The notes: generated from the letters alone by a model not told the origin. Shown: positions 1 through 9,643, counted from the first letter of the stretch. The stretch is DNA of 63,427 nucleotides from an uncultured Mucilaginibacter sp. (GCA_903864275.1 CAIPFE010000061.1:1-63427), one strand, 5' to 3'. Program-made: numbers and translations.

Positions 1-1
1 A

Positions 2-3000
2 GGTGTTAACAGCGAAGCAGTAACCAGCGTAACATTAACCCCAGACGCAGCAGGCTTGTCGGCTACTACCGCAGCAGGTTCAGCTTATGTGGTAACGCCA
101 TCCCTGGCAACAGGTACAGGCGGCTTCCTTGAAAGCAACTACCAGGTAAACTATGTAGCGTTCAACGGCACAGTAGGGAAAGCAAACCTTGCCATAATAG
201 CCAACAGCGTAAACAAAACCTATGGCGCTACCTTAACAGGCGGGTCATCAACAGCCTTCACAGCACCAGCTTTGAAAAACGGTGAAACCATCAGCAGCGT
301 AACCATAGCTTACGGAACAGGTGCAGCAGCAACCGATGCAGTGGGCAACTATCCCGGCTCGGTAACAGTAACACCAGGTTCAGCTACAGGCGGCACCTTT
401 ACAGCAAGCAATTATAACATCAGCTATACAGCAGGTGCGATCATTGTAGGCGCCTCGTCTGATGGCACGCTAAGCAGTCTTAGCACCAACAGCGGTACAT
501 TGTCACCGTCTTTCGCAAGCGGTGTAACAAGCTATACCACATCGGTGAGCAATACAACAACAACTATAACTGTAACACCGACCACTAGTAACATAGGTGC
601 TACTATAAAAGTAAATGGCACCACCGTTGCTTCGGGATCGGCGTCATCACCGATTAATTTACCTGCGGGCACTACTACTAATATTAATGTCGTAGTAACG
701 CCCCAGGATAACTCAGCTCCTGTTACCTATACTATAGGGGTAGCAAGGCCGACAACGAGCAATGCGCTGTTGAGCACCATTGTCCTGACCCCGGCTTCGG
801 CACTGACCAATACCGGTACTGTTGGCACAACAACCAGCTATACCACAACTGTACCCAATGCTACGGCATCGGTAACTGTTACGCCAACAACGCAGGATCC
901 TGCCGCGACCGTAAAAGTGAACGGTGTAACTGTAGCCTCAGGAACAGCATCAGGGTCAATTACATTACCTGTTGGCACAACTACCGTCACTACCGTGGTA
1001 ACGGCACAGGACTTGGTAACCACCCATACCTATACTATAGCAGTAACCCGTGCGCCATCAAGCAATGCCACATTGAGCGGTATAGCGCTTACCCCTGCCT
1101 CAACATTGGTTAACGTAGGTACAGTCGGCAGCACAACAACATATACTTCTACGGCCAGCAACGCTACCACATCGGTAACAGTAACACCAACAACACAGGA
1201 TGCAACTGCAACTGTGAAAGTGAATGGAGTAACAGTGAATTCAGGAACAGCGTCCGGAAGCATAGCTTTGGGAACGGAAGGTACTAGCATAACCATAACA
1301 ACCGTAGTAACAGCTCAGGATGGTTCAACAACCCATACTTACTCGATAATTGTGACCCGTGCGCCATCAAGCAATGCTACTTTAAGCGTTATAAAACTGA
1401 CGCCTGCTACAGCACTTACTAATACCGGCACAGTTGGTACAACAACATCTTACACTACAACAGCGGCCAATGCTACCACATCGGTAACAATTACACCGAC
1501 AGTGGCGGATGCTAATGCAACAGTAAAAGTGAATGGTACAACTGTAGCTTCGGGAGTAGCTTCAGGAAGCTTAGCCTTAGGAACAGAGGGCAGCACAACA
1601 ACTATAACGATAATAGTAACAGCACAGGATGGAACGACCACCCATACCTATTCCATAGCTGTAACACGTGCGCCTTCGACTGACGCAACCCTGACCAACC
1701 TTGTTCCAAGTACTGGTTCACTTGCGCCAGCCTTTGCTTCGGCTACAAAAGTCTATACAGAAAGCGTAGCTAACGCAACTGCAAGCATCAGCCTGACACC
1801 AACCACTCACGATGCTAATGCAACGGTAACGGTAAGTGCCAACGGTGTGACTAACACAGTCGTGTCCGGCAGTGCTTCCCCTGCTATTTTCTTAACGGAA
1901 GGGGTAAATACATTAATTACCACAACTGTGCTTGCGCAGGATGGAACAACAACAGCTTCGTACACGTTAACAGTAAGCCGTGCAGCATCATCTGATGCAA
2001 CGCTGAGCAGTTTAGTTCCGAGCAGCGGTTCATTGAGCCCATCCTTTGCGTCGGGTACAATAAGCTACACAGAAAGTGTACCTAACGCCATATCGGCCAT
2101 AACCGTTACGCCAACAACCACTGATCTGAACGCAAAAGTGACAGTGAACGGAGTAGCCGTAACATCGAGTACAGCATCAGGGTCAATTGCTTTGGCAGAG
2201 GGCGCCACTACTACCATCACCACGGTAGTAACTGCGCAGGACGGATCAACAACCAAAACTTATACGTTGATGGTTAGCCGTGCTGTATCAGCAGATGCCA
2301 CCTTGAGCAATCTTGTTCCAAGCAGTGGCTCGATTAGCCCAACCTTTGCGTCTGGCACAATAAACTACACAGAAAGTGTTGCGAATGCGACAGCGAGCAT
2401 ATCGGTTACCCCAACTGCCCATGATGCTAACGCAACAATAAAAGTGAACGGCGTAGTTGTGGCTTCAGGAGCAGCATCGGCAAGTATTCCGGTGGCTGTT
2501 GGTGTAGGCGCTACTACCATCACTACGGTAGTTACTGCCCAGGATGGATCAACAACCAAGACTTATTTAATAACAGTAACCCGTGCGCCATCAAGCATTG
2601 CAACGTTGAGTACAATAAAACTTGCGCCTAACGTAACACTAACTACTGTCGGCACAGTTGGCACTACAACATCATATACAGCAACAGAGAGCAACGCTAC
2701 CACATCGGTAACAGTTACGCCAACAACAACTGATCCAACTGCAACAGTAAAAGTGAACGGCGTAGCGGTAATTTCAGGAGCTGCATCAGGAAGCATCGCA
2801 TTAGGAGCTGAAGGAAGCACTACTACTATCAATACCGTAGTGACAGCCCAGGATGGGTCAACAACAATGACCTATTCGATAGCTGTAACCCGTGCGCCTT
2901 CATCGGATGCCACTTTGAGCAATCTTGTTCCAAACAGCGGTAGCTTATCGCCATCGTTTGTAGCAGCAACAAAAACGTATGCGGTGAGCGTACCTAATGC

Positions 3001-4489
3001 AACAGCAACTATCACTGTAACACCGACTGCTCATGATGCAAATACCCATTCGATAACAGTAACTGCAAATTCTATAACAAACACAGTAGCATCCGGAGCT
3101 GCTTCGCCAGCCATTGGATTGGCAGAGGGTGTTGCTAATGTAATTACTGTAACAGTAACTGCGCAGGATGGGACGACAACAGCTACCTATACTGTAACGG
3201 TTAACCGTGCGGCATCGTCGGACGCTACCTTGACCAGTTTGGTTCCAAGCAGCGGTTCGATTACCCCAGCCTTTGCGTCGGGTACAATAAGCTACACAGA
3301 AAGTGTACCTAACGCGACAGCAAGCATAGCGGTTACCCCAACAATCCATGATCCTAACGCTAAAGTAACCGTGAACGGATCAGCAGTTGTATCGGGCACA
3401 GCATCTGCAAGCATTGCATTAGCGGAAGGTGCAATCACTACTATTACTACAGTAGTAACTGCCCAGGATGGGTCAACAACCAAGACTTATTCGATAGCTG
3501 TTACCAGGGCTAAATCAACCAATGCGTTGTTAAGCAGTATAACGCTGACACCTGCTACCGCATTAACTAACACCGGTACAATTGGCACCACAACCACTTA
3601 CACAGCTTCAGTTAGCAATGCTACTGCATCGGTAACTGTTACGCCAACAGCGCAGAATGTTAACGCGACAATAAAAGTAAACGGCACAGCAGTAACATCG
3701 GGAACAGCATCGGGAAGTATTGCCTTATCAGTTGGTGCAAATACAATCACCACTGTGGTAACGGCGCAGGACGGGACAACAACCCGAACTTATTCGATAA
3801 CTGTCACCCGTGCGCCTTCAACCAATGCCTTGCTGAGCACTATAAAGCTGACACCTGCGTCAACGCTGACTAATACCGGGACAGTTGGCACCACCACTAA
3901 CTACACCACACCGGTGCTCAACGCGAACACATCGGTAACGGTTACGCCAACAGCACAGGATCCAACTGCAACCATAAAAGTGAATGGTGCAACAGTTGCG
4001 TCAGGCGCCGCATCAGCATCGATTCATTTAAATGTAGGTGCAAATACCATCACTACGGTAGTAACCGCACAGGACGGGGTAACCACACATACCTATATCA
4101 TAACAGCTACCAGGGCGAGTGGTCCGGTGTTAAGCCTTTACCAGCAAGCACCACAGGCGGTAAGCGTAACCCAGCCAAGTGAAACTGTAGCGATTGAAAA
4201 TGATGGTGTTATGGTACACCAGGGCGTTTCGCCAAACGGTGACGGAATTAACGACATCCTTACAATCGATGGTATATCCGCTTACCCTGAAAACAGGTTT
4301 ACGATTATCGACCGTAACGGCTCGTTAGTTTACGAAGTAAGAGGGTATGATAATAGTTCGAAAATGTTCGACGGGCACTCTAACATAAATGGTAGATTGC
4401 AACAGCCAGGCACATATTTTTACTCGCTTGACTATGTTGTCAACGGACAAACTAAACATAAAACTGGATTTATCATACTTAAATACTAA
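2..4489 (+). CDS. Giant T9SS-secreted adhesin with 12 cadherin-like repeats (5' end outside window)
   Basis: The reading frame is open from base 2, so the gene begins upstream; a TTG at 56 is only an internal codon. Visible order: an MBG-type beta domain (about bases 182-448), twelve tandem ~100-residue cadherin-like beta-sandwich units (bases 455-4117) each ending in variants of TAQDGTTTHTYSIAVTRA, a short linker, and a C-terminal gliding-motility/T9SS type B sorting domain beginning VSPNGDGIND (about 4222-4489) and ending TGFIILKY. The protein is Thr/Ser/Ala/Val-rich with almost no Cys, as expected for an extracellular stalk. By family knowledge it should be exported by Sec, crossed through the T9SS and anchored or released at the surface. 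A PorP/SprF gene follows after about 30 bp, the usual partner arrangement. The ligand is not deducible. The type B assignment is strong; an adhesin role is inference. Confidence 0.9.
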   Translation, partial: GVNSEAVTSVTLTPDAAGLSATTAAGSAYVVTPSLATGTGGFLESNYQVNYVAFNGTVGKANLAIIANSVNKTYGATLTGGSSTAFTAPALKNGETISSVTIAYGTGAAATDAVGNYPGSVTVTPGSATGGTFTASNYNISYTAGAIIVGASSDGTLSSLSTNSGTLSPSFASGVTSYTTSVSNTTTTITVTPTTSNIGATIKVNGTTVASGSASSPINLPAGTTTNINVVVTPQDNSAPVTYTIGVARPTTSNALLSTIVLTPASALTNTGTVGTTTSYTTTVPNATASVTVTPTTQDPAATVKVNGVTVASGTASGSITLPVGTTTVTTVVTAQDLVTTHTYTIAVTRAPSSNATLSGIALTPASTLVNVGTVGSTTTYTSTASNATTSVTVTPTTQDATATVKVNGVTVNSGTASGSIALGTEGTSITITTVVTAQDGSTTHTYSIIVTRAPSSNATLSVIKLTPATALTNTGTVGTTTSYTTTAANATTSVTITPTVADANATVKVNGTTVASGVASGSLALGTEGSTTTITIIVTAQDGTTTHTYSIAVTRAPSTDATLTNLVPSTGSLAPAFASATKVYTESVANATASISLTPTTHDANATVTVSANGVTNTVVSGSASPAIFLTEGVNTLITTTVLAQDGTTTASYTLTVSRAASSDATLSSLVPSSGSLSPSFASGTISYTESVPNAISAITVTPTTTDLNAKVTVNGVAVTSSTASGSIALAEGATTTITTVVTAQDGSTTKTYTLMVSRAVSADATLSNLVPSSGSISPTFASGTINYTESVANATASISVTPTAHDANATIKVNGVVVASGAASASIPVAVGVGATTITTVVTAQDGSTTKTYLITVTRAPSSIATLSTIKLAPNVTLTTVGTVGTTTSYTATESNATTSVTVTPTTTDPTATVKVNGVAVISGAASGSIALGAEGSTTTINTVVTAQDGSTTMTYSIAVTRAPSSDATLSNLVPNSGSLSPSFVAATKTYAVSVPNATATITVTPTAHDANTHSITVTANSITNTVASGAASPAIGLAEGVANVITVTVTAQDGTTTATYTVTVNRAASSDATLTSLVPSSGSITPAFASGTISYTESVPNATASIAVTPTIHDPNAKVTVNGSAVVSGTASASIALAEGAITTITTVVTAQDGSTTKTYSIAVTRAKSTNALLSSITLTPATALTNTGTIGTTTTYTASVSNATASVTVTPTAQNVNATIKVNGTAVTSGTASGSIALSVGANTITTVVTAQDGTTTRTYSITVTRAPSTNALLSTIKLTPASTLTNTGTVGTTTNYTTPVLNANTSVTVTPTAQDPTATIKVNGATVASGAASASIHLNVGANTITTVVTAQDGVTTHTYIITATRASGPVLSLYQQAPQAVSVTQPSETVAIENDGVMVHQGVSPNGDGINDILTIDGISAYPENRFTIIDRNGSLVYEVRGYDNSSKMFDGHSNINGRLQQPGTYFYSLDYVVNGQTKHKTGFIILKY
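455..4117 (+). repeat. Twelve ~305-bp tandem coding repeats
   Basis: Each unit encodes one cadherin-like domain with conserved blocks (S)NATLS, VTVTPT, ATVKVNG, ASGSI and VTAQDGTTTxTY. Two subtypes can be read. Units 2, 3, 4, 8, 11 and 12 carry LTPASALTNTGTVGTT-like openings. Units 5, 6, 7, 9 and 10 carry LVPSSGSLSPSFASGT-like openings, and unit 1 is a variant of the second type. The subtypes are interspersed rather than blocked, suggesting shuffling by unequal recombination. Long antisense ORFs through this region are by-products of the repeated composition. Confidence 0.9.
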
Positions 4490-4520
4490 ATTTGGACAAA
4501 CAAGTCCCGTATAAAGTGTG

Positions 4521-5450
4521 ATGGATATATTGAATAGAGAAAAGAAGATACTGATCATTTTATTAAGCCTGTCCCTTTTAGTGATAACAGGTACAAGGGT
4601 TGCTGCTCAGCAGCAACCCTTTAATTATACCCAGTATATGGATAATCTGACCCCCTTTAACCCGGCGTATTCAATGCTGGATAAGGCGGCTTCGGTTAAT
4701 ACATTAGCGAGTAAGCAACTGGTAGGGATCAACGGAGGGCCCACTACTTTCCTGCTTAACGGAGACCTGCCTATCGAATCTATTAACAGTTCAGCAGGGT
4801 TGATCCTGCTTAGCGATCAGTTAGCCATAGAACAGGAAACCGAGGTAAATGCCTACTTTGCTAAAGCGATACAATTAGGGGAAAATGCCTATTTAGCAGT
4901 GTCATTGAATGCGGGATTGAGGAACTATACGGCCAACTACTCTTCAGTAGATTCCAACGATCCAGAATTCAGGAATGACGTGAGGGGGACAAAACCAAAT
5001 GTCGGCTTCGGCGTGATGTACTATAGCGACTGGTATTACCTCGGGTTATCGGTACCCGAACTAACTGTTACCAGTTTAGGAACGGCATCCTTGCAGAATA
5101 ACAGCAATTTCACAAACCATTATTACTTCACCGGGGGCCTGATAACAAATTTAACTGAGGATATAAAGTTTAAACCTGCAACTTTGGTGTTCTATACTAC
5201 CGGGTTGCCCGTCCTTGCAAATTTGTCGGGTACATTTTACCTGAAAGATATAGTGGGCCTCGGCGTAAACTATAGCACCGACAAAGAACTGGCAGGGATA
5301 TTAACCATAAACTTCAGCGGCTATCATATAGGCTATAGTTACAAGTTTGGGATTGGCTCAACGAACCTGGGCGGTGTTAATGACGCAACGCACGAGGTTA
5401 CCCTTAGCTACCGCTTCGGTAAAGGCGGTGCAATACCTAAGGTATTATAA
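4521..5450 (+). CDS. PorP/SprF family T9SS outer-membrane protein
   Basis: 309 residues from the ATG at 4521; a GTG immediately before it (4518) is less likely. A signal peptide (hydrophobic stretch ending ...TRVAAQ) precedes QQPFNYTQYMDNLTPFNPAYS, the typical start of PorP/SprF proteins (QYMxNxxxxNPAYxG). The rest is rich in aromatic/glycine beta-strands and closes with HEVTLSYRFGK, consistent with an outer-membrane beta-barrel. Family members associate with the T9SS and are commonly encoded next to type B cargo; SprF is needed for surface display of SprB in Flavobacterium. Only ~31 bp separate it from the adhesin, so co-transcription is likely. A dedicated partner role for this cargo is inference. 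Confidence 0.87.
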   Translation: MDILNREKKILIILLSLSLLVITGTRVAAQQQPFNYTQYMDNLTPFNPAYSMLDKAASVNTLASKQLVGINGGPTTFLLNGDLPIESINSSAGLILLSDQLAIEQETEVNAYFAKAIQLGENAYLAVSLNAGLRNYTANYSSVDSNDPEFRNDVRGTKPNVGFGVMYYSDWYYLGLSVPELTVTSLGTASLQNNSNFTNHYYFTGGLITNLTEDIKFKPATLVFYTTGLPVLANLSGTFYLKDIVGLGVNYSTDKELAGILTINFSGYHIGYSYKFGIGSTNLGGVNDATHEVTLSYRFGKGGAIPKVL

Positions 5451-6206
5451 TAATTACTCACTTCTAAAAATTACTTATAGAAATTGGGCGCTCTTAGCCT
5501 GTAAAATGATCCTCTGCGGTCCAATCCGTCTCCTAAAATCAATTGAGAATTCCTGGAATTAAAAGCTGGCATGAGCAAGATTTTGGCCTTTTTGGGAATT
5601 TTTCGCCTTCGTTGTCACTTTGGCAGTAATTTGGCAGTCTTTTTCCACGTTATTTTTCAGTAAAAAATTGGGTTTGTCATGCTGTATGACAAATTGACAA
5701 TTTTTTATTTTAATTGATAAGGCTGATAAGATTGGGTAATTAGCGAAGGATTTTTTTGGAAAAAGCGAAATTTTAGGGAGATTTTAAAACGGAAAAAGAA
5801 GAGCCCCTGCAACATTTTCATTTTTTTCGATTTGGATATTTAAATCATCGTTAATTGTACTTTTCCGACTTATTTATCTAAAATTTCCCCTAAAACAGAA
5901 ATTATTGCCGGATATAGGCGCTTTTTTTTAGAATAAATTAAAAATCGAAGGAAATATTTAGAAATAACGACCATTTTTCCATAAAAAGTAACTTTTATAA
6001 AATTTCATTTTTTTGCTTTTTTTTAACAAAAAAAGGATTTACAGGAAAAAGCTGTTGTGGCATGTTTTTAGCGCAAGTCTATACAGAAGAATACGAACGT
6101 TCTTTTCATACTAACCCGAATCGAGAGATGAAGGTTCAACAAAGGGAAGCCGGGTGTTCATCAAAATTTTTCAAATAATTCAATAATTAATTTAAAAACA
6201 AAAGTC
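5451..6206. other. AT-rich intergenic region without a credible gene
   Basis: About 750 bp with many A and T runs and no ORF that looks coding. One perfect 8-bp stem with a 5-nt loop (TTTGTCAT/ATGACAAA, 5673-5693) is followed 7 nt later by a T-run, so it could be a weak terminator or a structured RNA. The word TTTGGCAGT occurs twice near 5620-5638. I see nothing else that I can name. Confidence 0.5.
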
Positions 6207-6290
6207 ATGTTAATCGTATTAGAAGTTGCCGCTTTAATTGCAATTGTTATATTACCAATATTGTTTGCCCCTAAAAGAAGGGAAGCATAA
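6207..6290 (+). CDS. 27-residue single-membrane-helix peptide ORF
   Basis: ATG at 6207, TAA at 6288. The product MLIVLEVAALIAIVILPILF is followed by the short basic tail APKRREA. Residues 2-20 form an uninterrupted hydrophobic helix and the basic end follows the positive-inside pattern. A hairpin followed by a T-run lies 46 bp downstream, so the ORF sits in its own short transcription unit within an otherwise empty spacer. I do not recognise a family. It could be a small membrane protein, a type I toxin-like peptide (no antisense RNA can be shown) or a fortuitous ORF in a small RNA gene. Length alone makes the call uncertain; composition and terminator raise it. Confidence 0.5.
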   Translation: MLIVLEVAALIAIVILPILFAPKRREA

Positions 6291-6335
6291 TTCAGGGTAC
6301 TATATTTAGTTTAGTAAAACAATGAAGGGATGCCT

Positions 6336-6357
6336 AAGGGGTGCCCCTTTTTTTTGT
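6336..6357 (+). terminator. Intrinsic terminator after the 27-codon ORF
   Basis: Stem AAGGG/CCCTT with a GTGC loop (6336-6349), running directly into eight Ts. It reads as a Rho-independent terminator on the plus strand and separates the small ORF from the moxR operon. Confidence 0.6.
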
Positions 6358-6584
6358 TTTATAAATTGACCGTGACCTGTAACAGCAGCTTCGTATAAAA
6401 TCCGTCAGCCATAGGAAATTGTTGCTTATCCCCGGGCAATCCTATATCGCGCTTGTGCGTTTTGCCCCCTCCAAAACATTAATATTCTGTCGTAAAAAGG
6501 CTTAAGCTCCGCCCCGGTAGGTGAATTTAACAAATTTTAACATTTATCTTTAACATTTGCCTTCCAAAAAAATGATGAACTGTT

Positions 6585-6592
6585 TAAGTTTG
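6585..6592 (+). promoter_or_regulatory. Candidate -7 box (TAAGTTTG) for the moxR-bat operon
   Basis: Matches the Bacteroidota TAnnTTTG element and lies 25 bp upstream of the moxR start. A TTTG at 6556-6559 could serve as the -33 element, but the 25-nt spacing is longer than usual, so this remains tentative. Confidence 0.35.
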
Positions 6593-6616
6593 CCTACCAA
6601 AAATTAATAGTATTTA

Positions 6617-7672
6617 ATGGAAGAAATTAATAGCAATACCGGGCATCTTTCGTTAGGTGCCGAAACCGGAAGTTCATCGTATTCAACAGATATAAGGGCG
6701 CTGAACGAAATGATCCAAAAGGAGAGCGCGTTTATTGATCTCCTGAAAATGGAGATGGATAAGGTTATAGTGGGCCAGAAATATATGGTCGAGAGACTAT
6801 TAATAGGGTTGTTGGCAGATGGCCATATCCTGCTGGAAGGTGTGCCCGGGCTGGCAAAAACGCTGGCCATTAATACGCTGTCAAAGGCAATCCGTGCAGA
6901 TTTTAGCCGCATCCAGTTCACGCCTGACTTGTTGCCCGCCGACCTTATAGGAACAATGATCTATAACCAGAAAAAGGAAGAGTTTATCGTAAGGAAAGGC
7001 CCTATATTTTCAAACTTTATACTGGCTGATGAAATCAATAGGGCGCCGGCAAAGGTGCAAAGCGCTTTGCTCGAAGCCATGCAGGAAAGGCAGGTTACCA
7101 TTGGCGACACCACTTTTGCCTTGCCCAATCCGTTCCTGGTGCTGGCTACACAAAACCCGATAGAGCAGGAGGGCACCTATCCACTGCCGGAAGCACAGGT
7201 AGACCGCTTTATGATGAAGGTAGTTATTGGTTATCCTAATAAAGAGGATGAAAAAAAAATAATCAGGGCAAACGTGGCGCCACAGGGAATGTTAAAACCA
7301 AACCCGGTTGTGCACCCCGATGACATTATCAAAGCAAGGAAGGTGGTAAGGGAAGTTTATATGGATGAAAAAATCGAGCAATACATTATTGATATAGTTT
7401 TTGCAACCCGTTATCCCGACCAGTATAAATTATCTAACTATAAAAACCTCATCAGTTTTGGAGCTTCGCCCAGGGCAAGCATTAACCTGGCTTTAGCTTC
7501 GAAGGCGTATGCTTTTATAAAACGGCGGGGTTACGTGATCCCCGAAGATGTAAGGGCTATTTGTCATGATGTTTTAAGACATCGTATAGGGTTGACCTAC
7601 GAGGCGGAAGCTGAGAACATGACTACCGAAGACATTGTTACCGGGATACTAAACGCGGTTGAAGTACCTTAG
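6617..7672 (+). CDS. moxR: MoxR-family AAA+ ATPase
   Basis: 351 residues. Walker A GVPGLAKT at residues 75-82, Walker B ILADEIN around 135-141, sensor-1 region ATQNPIEQEGTYPLPEAQ around 177-194, and an AAA lid at the C-terminus, all in the order of the MoxR branch. MoxR proteins act as chaperone-like ATPases for partner proteins with von Willebrand A (vWA) domains. Here it heads a block with a DUF58 protein, BatA and BatB, the standard Bacteroidota arrangement. ATG at 6617 is the first good start. The first ~30 residues are Ser/Thr/Gly-rich and probably disordered. The family call is very safe; its client is inferred from context. Confidence 0.95.
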   Translation: MEEINSNTGHLSLGAETGSSSYSTDIRALNEMIQKESAFIDLLKMEMDKVIVGQKYMVERLLIGLLADGHILLEGVPGLAKTLAINTLSKAIRADFSRIQFTPDLLPADLIGTMIYNQKKEEFIVRKGPIFSNFILADEINRAPAKVQSALLEAMQERQVTIGDTTFALPNPFLVLATQNPIEQEGTYPLPEAQVDRFMMKVVIGYPNKEDEKKIIRANVAPQGMLKPNPVVHPDDIIKARKVVREVYMDEKIEQYIIDIVFATRYPDQYKLSNYKNLISFGASPRASINLALASKAYAFIKRRGYVIPEDVRAICHDVLRHRIGLTYEAEAENMTTEDIVTGILNAVEVP

Positions 7673-7673
7673 A

Positions 7674-7767
7674 AAGAATCAAGAGGCAAGAATCAAGAAC
7701 CAAGACAAACGCATCAATTGGCTTAAGTGGTTTAGTCTTTATTCGTCGTTCTTATGTCTTGATTCTC
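7674..7767. repeat. Inverted tandem-word array between moxR and the DUF58 gene (locus A)
   Basis: The left arm (7674-7706) contains AAGAATCAAGA repeated with a 14-nt period. The right arm (7735-7767) is its reverse complement at 24 of 33 positions, and a 28-nt loop separates them. The array fills the gap between two co-directional operon genes. See the finding on variable-motif hairpins. Confidence 0.7.
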
Positions 7768-7779
7768 ATCAAATAAGCT

Positions 7780-8661
7780 ATGGCAAGAGACACCAAAGAA
7801 CTATTAAAAAAAGTAAGGAAAATAGAAATAAAAACCCGGGGATTGAGCAATCACCTGTTTTCGGGTGAATACCACTCTGCTTTCAAAGGCCGAGGCATGG
7901 CCTTTAGCGAGGTGCGCGAATACCAGGTAGGCGACGAGATCAGGACGATCGACTGGAATGTTACGGCCCGCTTTAATCATCCATACGTTAAGGTTTTTGA
8001 TGAAGAAAGAGAACTGACCGTAATGCTTTTGATGGATGTGAGCGGTTCTGAAAACTTTGGCACCATTAATCAGCAAAAACAGGACCTGGCGACCGAGATA
8101 TGCGCGGTAATCGCTTTTTCGGCAATACAGAATAATGATAAGGTGGGCGTGATATTTTTCAGCGATAAGATCGAAAAGTTTATCCCTCCAAAAAAAGGAA
8201 GGAGCCATATTTTAATGATCATAAGGGAACTGATAGATTTTAAACCCGAGAATAAAGGAACCGACGTTGGCGAAGCATTGAAGTATTTTACCAGCGCCAT
8301 AAAGAAGAGGTGCACGGCCTTTATTATTTCGGACTTTATGAGCCCCAAATTTGAGACAGAACTTAAAATCGCCAACAAAAAGCATGATATTATTGCATTA
8401 AGGCTGTTTGACAAACATGAAGAGGAGTTTCCGGACCTGGGGCTGATCCCTGTAAAGGATGAAGAATCGGGCGAGGTGTTATGGGTTAACACCGGTGACA
8501 AAAATGTGCGCAACGCCTTTAAAGTTGATGCTTTGCAAAGAAATGCACAATTGAAGGACGTTTTTAGTAAGTCGGGTGTGGATGCTGCCGATATTGGTAC
8601 ACATGAATCGTATGTAAAACCATTAATGACATTATTTAAAAAACGGGAAAGCAGGCGTTGA
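7780..8661 (+). CDS. DUF58 domain protein of the Bat operon
   Basis: 293 residues. The signature VREYQVGDEIRTIDWNVTAR (residues 45-64) is the diagnostic DUF58 motif; a vWA-like metal-site motif DVSGS follows at 86-90. No signal peptide or membrane span is evident, so it is probably cytosolic or peripheral. DUF58 proteins regularly follow moxR and precede batA and may link the ATPase to the membrane vWA proteins; the mechanism is not established. It is separated from moxR by a 107-bp spacer holding an inverted repeat, and its stop (8659-8661) lies 4 bp before the next gene, so the downstream genes are clearly in one operon. Confidence 0.92.
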   Translation: MARDTKELLKKVRKIEIKTRGLSNHLFSGEYHSAFKGRGMAFSEVREYQVGDEIRTIDWNVTARFNHPYVKVFDEERELTVMLLMDVSGSENFGTINQQKQDLATEICAVIAFSAIQNNDKVGVIFFSDKIEKFIPPKKGRSHILMIIRELIDFKPENKGTDVGEALKYFTSAIKKRCTAFIISDFMSPKFETELKIANKKHDIIALRLFDKHEEEFPDLGLIPVKDEESGEVLWVNTGDKNVRNAFKVDALQRNAQLKDVFSKSGVDAADIGTHESYVKPLMTLFKKRESRR

Positions 8662-8665
8662 TAAA

Positions 8666-9643
8666 ATGAAGAAACAGTTTTTTAATTACATACTTATTTC
8701 ACTGCTATTTTTGACGGCCTTTTGTTTAACGGCAGCCGCTCAGAATGTACAAGTTGAAGCTAAAATAGATCAAACTACCATCAGGATAGGCGACCAAACC
8801 AAACTGCACATGGTTGTTCACCAGACTGCCGGGGCGCATGTTGATTTTCCGAAGCTGGCCGATACCCTTACGGGAAAGATACAAATAGTTGGTACAGGTA
8901 AACCGGATACGACGGCCGATAAGAATGATCCCAAAAGCATTACCATTGATCAAAGCTATACGATAACCGGTTTTGACGCGGGGACATATACCATTCCGCC
9001 GTTTACATTTGGCACAGGCGGCGGCGCTTTAAAAACCAGTGAATTGACTTTACAGGTTGCGACGGTAAAGGTTGATACAACAAAAGGTATTTATGATATT
9101 AAACAACCTTTGGCAGTATCCTACACTTTTTTCGACTGGCTTAAGGATAACTGGTATTTGGTGGCCCTGCCGCTGCTGGCTATTTTGTTTATTAACTGGC
9201 TGATTTATTATTTAAAGAAGCGACCTAAAAAAGAGCCCGTTATTGAAATAGTGCGACAACCAGTGCTTCCCCCTAATCAGATCGCTTTAAGCAAGCTGAA
9301 AGAGCTCCGTGATAAAAAGCTTTGGCAGCAGGGTGAAGTTAAACAATACCATAGCGAATTAACCGATATCATCCGTGAGTACATGGAAAAGAGGTACGGT
9401 ATAAAAGCTCATGAAAAAACGACCGATGAGATATTCGCCGGTTTGAAATACCTGGATATTAACGAGGAAAACAAAAGCTTGCTGTGGCAGATGCTGAAGC
9501 TTGCGGACCTGGTGAAATTTGCAAAAGAAAAACCGTTGCCACCAGACAATGAGCAAAGCATAGATAACGCGATCAACTTCGTTTTGAGAACGCAGCGGGT
9601 TGAAATGCCGGTAAATGCGGAAGGAGGCACCAGTCATGTTTAG
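8666..9643 (+). CDS. Membrane protein with BatD-like N-terminal domain (unnamed Bat operon member)
   Basis: 325 residues: signal peptide (1-25, cleavage after AAAQ), periplasmic beta-rich part beginning VQVEAKIDQTTIRIGDQTKL, one transmembrane helix (about 161-182), then a basic cytoplasmic helical tail containing YHSELTDIIREYMEKRYG. The tail resembles the C-terminal region of BatD (compare KEFYEDVFKGLYGYLSDKL in the batD product here). The same gene position is occupied by such proteins in other Bacteroidota Bat operons. Function is not established; a scaffold between periplasm and the MoxR/vWA complex is inference. Its stop overlaps the batA start. Confidence 0.8.
   Translation: MKKQFFNYILISLLFLTAFCLTAAAQNVQVEAKIDQTTIRIGDQTKLHMVVHQTAGAHVDFPKLADTLTGKIQIVGTGKPDTTADKNDPKSITIDQSYTITGFDAGTYTIPPFTFGTGGGALKTSELTLQVATVKVDTTKGIYDIKQPLAVSYTFFDWLKDNWYLVALPLLAILFINWLIYYLKKRPKKEPVIEIVRQPVLPPNQIALSKLKELRDKKLWQQGEVKQYHSELTDIIREYMEKRYGIKAHEKTTDEIFAGLKYLDINEENKSLLWQMLKLADLVKFAKEKPLPPDNEQSIDNAINFVLRTQRVEMPVNAEGGTSHV

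Noticed and set aside
838..3483. Series of 60-134-codon open frames on the minus strand inside the adhesin repeats
   Set aside because: They recur at the repeat period and mirror the plus-strand repeats; composition is an artefact of the Thr/Val-rich coding strand.
455..4117. CRISPR array suspicion because of twelve regular repeats
   Set aside because: Units are ~305 bp, in one open reading frame, with no short identical repeats separated by unique spacers.
5347..5562. 71-codon ORF overlapping the end of the first PorP gene
   Set aside because: It runs in another frame through the strongly coding end of the PorP gene, and its extension is not protein-like.
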